Of a DNA stretch of 64,000 bases, positions 59,259 to 64,000 are shown piece by piece. Positions within the stretch are counted from its first letter, which is position 1. Each line of letters opens with the position of its first letter. The notes under the pieces were generated by a model, which had not been told where the DNA came from, did no database searches, and saw only the letters and a list, made by a program, of their open reading frames with translations. Location: assembly GCA_028554645.1 (NCBI GenBank), contig JAQOOI010000021.1, positions 372,001-436,000 of the forward strand. Direction: 5' to 3'. A program made the translations under genes and the position numbers. The stretch is from Omphalotus guepiniiformis (Eukaryota; Basidiomycota; Agaricomycetes; Agaricales; Omphalotaceae).

Positions 59259-60607
59259 ATGCCGAGCGGTGACATCGCAGCCGACACCGCAGCTATAATC
59301 TCACTTGCGCTGGAATGGGGTCTCTACGGTATGCTCCAAAAACGTTTAATCATGGCTACATTTATTCATTGCTCGCAGGCATGTCTGTCATCCTCTTCGG
59401 GAGCACGATGATTACATTGCTGTTTGAGCCAGCGACGGTAAATCACAAGATGGTGGCTATAACAATGCTGTTTTTCTTGTTGAGTACAGCGGTTAGTAGT
59501 TGCTTCCCTCTGCGGTACTTAGATTATTGATATGCTTTGGCTGGAATCAGCATGCCATCGTTGACGTCGTTCGAATGAACGCTGGCTTTATCGTAGATAG
59601 AAACACATTCCCTGGCGGGCCAGCCAATTTCTTTGGGGACGCAACGCAGCAATTCTTCCTGATTAGGAGTTCGATCTATGTCGTCCAAACGCTCGTTGCA
59701 GACGGCGTGGTGGTGAGTTCATTTGTTCTGTTTGACGAGAGAACAGAAGGGTGAACGGAAAGCAGATATACAGATGCTATGCCGTCTGGAGAACTTGGAA
59801 GATCATCGTCTTTCCGATAGTGCTTTGGTGTAGCGTACTTGGTGAGTAGGCCTAGTCGTCCGTACGCTACTTCCCCGGCTTCTAACTTCAATATCGTTCA
59901 AAGCATCAGGTGCAGGTGCCTTGAACTCCCTCGCAGCAGCAGGCCGCTCTGGGGGCGGCGCACAGATATTTGTATTTAGTAAATGGATTAATTCGTTCTT
60001 TGGCTCCTCGCTGGGAACAAACTTGATTAGCACAGGTGCGGAAAACTCATTGACCATCGCTTCTCTCTAAAGTCGCTGATTTTACTATATCACTTTGTAG
60101 CTCTTTTAGCGTACCGCATCTGGCATATCAATAAGGGTACTGCGCACCATCGGGTCGACATTGGTGGTGGAAATCCTTTGAGGGCAGTTCTACGGGTTAT
60201 AATTGACGCAGGAATATTGTACTCGGTGACACTTGTGGTTGCTCTCATCACTTTCGTAACGGGCTCAAATTCTCAATATATCGTTCTGGACGTGGTGAGT
60301 CACTGATTCCAGTTGCCACCCGCACACCATATATCTAATTATTTTTCTTGTCCAGCTTATGCCTATCATGTCGATTGCCTTCTACATGATCATCGTTCGT
60401 GTAAGCCGGGCTCGCAAACAGCACTCTGGAGCGACTAGTTCAAGATCAAAGGGTACCGTAAACCACAATCAGACACAAGCCTACCCCCTCCGACCGGTAC
60501 AAATTCGAATAACACAGCTATCTGAACGGGACGCCGATATCGAGAATCAGCTCGGCGGAGGTGTAAACTCCGAGTCGGATGATGATACCAAAAACGCGGC
60601 ACCATGA
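59259..60607 (+). CDS. Fungal 7-TM protein, uncharacterised
   Basis: Integral membrane protein of the kind that is common and uncharacterised in Agaricomycetes. Start ATG 59259: MPSGDIAADTAAIISLALEW, spliced to MSVILFGSTMITLLF. Then MVAITMLFFLLSTA, IVDVVRMNAGFIV, FFGDATQQFFLIRSSIYVVQ with VADGVVIYRCYAVW, the segment IVFPIVLWCSVLASGAGA, GSSLGTNLISTALLAYRIWH, IIDAGILYSVTLVVALITFV and LDVLMPIMSIAFYMIIVRVS, so about seven helices. The tail is hydrophilic with an acidic end. Exons joined by GT-AG introns at about 59336-59390, 59490-59545, 59713-59770, 59839-59905, 60038-60102 and 60295-60358. No enzymatic motif is seen. Confidence 0.75.
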
Positions 60608-61426
60608 GAATTTCTCTTGGGCTTTTTCACCGACCTTCTCTTGATTGATTTATTGTCTTACTTTCTACGTTGTACCTGCGCATCGGGAAAACAAAATGAT
60701 GCATTGTACAGTCTTATTGCTCTACCTAGCACCCCGATACCCACCTGCCCCTGCGACGGCGACCTGTAGACGTGTTGATTTTCTCAATAGCACCCACACT
60801 CGTTTTCGATCTTTCCGGCAACTTCTTTTTGGCGCTAGGTATAATAAGGTATAATACCGTATATCGCAAGAGCGTGCGTGAGCAAATCAGCGGGAGCTGT
60901 TACGACATATCAGATATCAGATAGCGAACTTTCAGAGTGAGAAAGCATCATAAAGAAAGCATATAAAGGGTTAAATATGAGGAAGGAAGGAAGTGTATTA
61001 CGGTACCGGTCCCTAGCCCAAAACACCGCTTCTGGGGCCGGTCGACGCGGCAGACAATTGGGAGCAGATTGGGAACGACTGTAAGTTACAGTGTAAGGGT
61101 AGGTAAGGGCCTGTAAGGAGACCGGCCCATTACGCTATAGGTACAGTCACCGGCCACTGACACAGAATGACACTCGACACATGACATACAAGAAGATGAA
61201 TAGAGTGAGGAACGAAACGTCGTCATGGCCGACCGTAGTACTGTATCAGTTGTAGATGAATGATTGACTGGACAGTATCAACAAGTTCGAACTCTATAAT
61301 AAGTAACTTACATACAACAAAATAATGTACAACGAGTTCCCTGTCCAATGAGCTATGGTCCCGGATATATGAACACGAGATAGTCAAAAATGTGGAAATA
61401 GAGAGGACCGTGCGATGATCCGAATC
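60608..61426. other. Intergenic sequence between convergent genes
   Basis: Between the 7-TM gene (+) and the Aurora kinase gene (-). No coding frame recognised; probably both 3' ends. Confidence 0.45.
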
Positions 61427-62795
61427 TCAATCCTGATCCTTGACACGGTTGTGAACGACCCAAGGATGTACCATGACCTCCGTGAGCGGAAGGCGCTCTT
61501 GAGGTTCTAGCCGCAATAGCTGATACACGAGTGAGTTTGAATGTCGGTTAAAATCATCAAAGAACCACTTACTTTTCCGATGAGATCTTTCGCATCTGCA
61601 GACATGTGTGACGGGAATCGGAGGTCGACACTGGCTATCCGCTTCATGGTATCTTCAAGAAAAGGAAAAGTTCAGAAAGGCAAAAAAGGCCGAGCGTTCG
61701 CTACTCACTGTTCCGACTTTTTAGATCTTCAAAGGGTGGGCTACCATTCAGAAATTCGAACATCAAAACTCCCAGCGCCCAGTAGTCCACCCACTTCCCA
61801 TGCTCCTTCCCATTGACCATCTCCGGCGGGAGGTAGTCAAGCGTCCCACAGAGCGTCTTCCGTCTATTGCTCGGAGCATGAACACTCCATCCGAAATCAG
61901 CAATCTTCAATTCACCCCTAAGCCCTAGAAGCAAGTTTTCGGGCTTGATATCACGGTGGATGACGTGTTTCGAGTGCAGGTACGACAATGCATCCGCCAT
62001 CTGGTATACATAAGAAGCGCTGCGCCTTGCGGAAAAACGGCCTTGTTTAAGCAGCTGACGATACATTTCTCCCTGGCCAGCAAATTCGAGCATGAGGAAT
62101 ACTCGCTGGGAGTCATGGAAATAACCATAGAGGCGCAGGATGTTGGGATGGCGAAGGTTCATTTGAATTTCGATTTCACGGCGCAGTTGACGCTCGCAGC
62201 GTTCCTTGACGAGCTCGGCTTTGTAGAGGGTTTTAAGAGCGAGAATGTACTGCGGTGGCGTATTTGTTCTGACCATGTACACTCGTCCAAATTTGCCCTT
62301 TCCGAGCGGCCGACCAATTGAAAACGAGTGTAACGACCAGTTCGGAGTGGGATTTGAGCTGCTATTGATCAGAAGAGACATATAAATAGAGAGGATATGT
62401 ACTCACAGCTTACTCGAGTCCAGGGCAAGATCCGGGGCCTCTTCAAAAGAAACATGTTCATGGTTATCCGATTCCAGTCCTCCGTCATATTTCCCAATAT
62501 CAACAGTCATTGCCAACTCAGTGGCATCCTTCGGCTTCGGTGCTTTCGTCTTCGGGGTTTTTGAAGCATTCAAGTCAGATTGACTCGATGTTAGAGAGCT
62601 AGAGGCTTTCAAAGAAGAAGAAGAAGAGCTGGCTTTTGAACCAAGTTTCGAAGGTATCGCTGGTTTGCTTTTGTTCAACGGGTTGGGCGCAGCATACTTA
62701 GATAGTAGCTTAGCGACTTCAGCGCTAGGTCCTGGATGCTTTTTCGAGATGTCAAGAGAGGAAAACTTGTGAGTTAGCGTCGAGACGGAGGACAT
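61427..62795 (-). CDS. Aurora kinase (Ipl1/Ark1 type)
   Basis: Serine/threonine kinase of the chromosomal passenger complex acting in mitosis. Exon 1 (62795 to about 62407) is a 130-residue Ser/Lys-rich N-terminus. The kinase domain follows: [16 protein letters not shown] (Gly loop), ALKTLYK (ATP-binding Lys), [32 protein letters not shown] (catalytic loop), [19 protein letters not shown] (DFG plus the Aurora-specific WSVHAPS and the activating Thr), LDYLPPEM and [14 protein letters not shown]. Two further exons (about 61650-61570 and 61528-61427) give [13 protein letters not shown] and [14 protein letters not shown] before VKDQD and the stop. All catalytic residues are present, and the length of about 390 residues is normal for fungal Aurora. 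Confidence 0.95.
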
Positions 62796-63556
62796 GGTTC
62801 AATGTTGAAAGTCGAAGTCGTGCTGACACAATAATCGCGGCAACATTTGGGGCCGCTGAGTCACATGATCGCGTTTTGCTCCATCCGCTACCGGGCGGCC
62901 CGACGGCTTTTCCAGGCCCGCAACTGCTTGCTATTCACACGTATCGAATGTACGCCCGTTCAATATATCAATCTTCCTCAAGTCCAGGCATGATGCTGTC
63001 TTTCGCCCGCCCATGAAGATACATATGTACGTGGAAGATATGTACCAAATCTTATTCTATATATGCCGAAAGTAGTCAACAACGACCCACTTCGTCAGGA
63101 TTCGTGATTTCATTGCCAGAAAAGAAGGGGACTAGTAGTTGTGCACAGCACACAGCATACAATATCGATGTTCTACATGGGCTGTGTCTGCAGCTCGGTA
63201 GTACGGAATGTATGTATTAATATAAATCACAGTTCTCGACTGACGTTAGGAATGATGGAAGGGCGGTTAAAAGCTGTTAAATCGAATGCTGTGGTGCCCC
63301 GTAGTATTTCTGCTCTTTGCAGTGTAGGGCGCATTGTATGAGAATCCTTGGTGCGTCTCTATATCACCTCTTGCAGTTGTCTATCTCCTAACTACTATCA
63401 TAAAGAGCTCAGGCTTTGGTTGGTTTCAAGATCGGTTTGGCGTTTGTTGATTTACTAGGATTTCTAGGTGCGCCATTGTTTCGAGGCCTGGAGACGTACT
63501 CATGATGGCGTAGATCTCGAAGAGTAGCTCAGGAGAAACAAGGAACTGGGGAGGAT

Positions 63557-64000
63557 ATGCCGCTCAATCCTGCTCGTTCGAGCAGTCCCGACGACTCATT
63601 CTCACTTCCTGAAAGCCCTCACTTGCTAAGAAGACCACTATCAAATCTGGACATTTCTTCCATCAATTTCATTCGCGATCAGGCCTTTTTCACTAACCCA
63701 GATATCTTGAAAGAGCTTGATCTGGAAAGCGAAGCCGCTCTCCCCTCTCGTCTTGTCGGCTGTCTAACCGCCGCGCAATACTTTGGGCATCAATACGAAA
63801 CATCTATGGATATACACACCCTGAACAAAGCAATCTGCTGTTATAGGACAGCTGAGGAGGAGAGCAAGGGCGTCGACCCTATTTGCCGCAGGGTTGCTCT
63901 TCAAGGCCTTTCAATCTGCCTTCTTCTTCGATATCAGGCAATGAAGGATCGGTGTGACTTGGATGAAACAATCAACATTTGCTGCGGCAGACCAGGAACA
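63557..64000 (+). CDS. TPR-like hypothetical protein, perhaps CHAT-domain type (3' truncated by window)
   Basis: Open frame from ATG 63557 to the window edge, 148 codons, no intron seen. The start is polar (MPLNPARSSSPDDSFSLPES). After about residue 45 it is helical and repetitive in style (LSRLVGCLTAAQYFGHQYE-like segment, MDIHTLNKAICCYRTAEEES, RRVALQGLSICLLLRYQAM, LDETINICC). Paired helices with this pattern (LDExI...) are typical of the TPR region that precedes CHAT protease-like domains in many basidiomycete proteins. The domain that would confirm this lies outside the window. Confidence 0.5.
   Translation, partial: MPLNPARSSSPDDSFSLPESPHLLRRPLSNLDISSINFIRDQAFFTNPDILKELDLESEAALPSRLVGCLTAAQYFGHQYETSMDIHTLNKAICCYRTAEEESKGVDPICRRVALQGLSICLLLRYQAMKDRCDLDETINICCGRPGT

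Overview
This window reads as nuclear DNA of an intron-dense filamentous fungus, most likely an Agaricomycete (Basidiomycota). The genes are broken by many 50-75 nt GT-AG introns. The families present include an AA14-type oxygenase, fungal 7-TM proteins of the DUF6534 type, a CE8 pectinesterase and an Aurora kinase. No bacterial operon structure, rRNA or CRISPR array is visible. All spliced models below were built by hand from reading frames, splice sites and family motifs.

Layout. 1-7952: 3' part of an NAD-dependent epimerase-like gene (+), a secreted CE8 pectin methylesterase (-), a poorly resolved stretch, and a short-chain dehydrogenase (+). 7959-26680: an 18.7-kb mobile element. It has terminal inverted repeats, a matching 6-bp flanking duplication (AACGGT) and clusters of the palindrome TGTGATCACA just inside both ends. 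It encodes a 953-aa HECT-like protein (+), a 435-aa unknown protein (+), a 448-aa putative 2OG-Fe(II) oxygenase (+) and a 576-aa retroviral-type (DDE) integrase (-). Between its left and right gene pairs, and bracketed by two related tRNA-like sequences, lies about 8 kb of broken fragments of at least five unrelated host genes: an ERG4-type sterol reductase, an ISWI-type SNF2 ATPase, a DUF3684 HSP90-like ATPase, an S53 sedolisin peptidase and an M28 NAALADase-like peptidase.

26687-64000: ordinary chromosome. In order: a DUF6534-like 7-TM gene (+, frame problems), a 2OG-Fe(II) oxygenase of the isopenicillin-N-synthase type (-), a hypothetical gene (-), a DAL5-type MFS transporter (-) with an apparent AT-AC intron, a single-exon hypothetical gene (+), tRNA-Phe(GAA) with an intron (+), a second DUF6534-like gene (-), an AA14-like oxygenase (-), an Nha1-type Na+/H+ antiporter (-), a GH35 beta-galactosidase (-), an FAD-dependent amine-oxidase-like gene (+), another 7-TM gene (+), an Aurora kinase (-) and the 5' part of a TPR-like gene (+).

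How it fits together. The chromosomal part mixes housekeeping genes with plant-cell-wall enzymes (CE8, AA14, GH35), as expected for a saprotroph or plant associate, but these are dispersed and do not form a co-directional cluster. The element is the most unusual part: integrase, HECT-like, oxygenase and unknown proteins look like its own gene set, and the decayed host fragments look like passengers.
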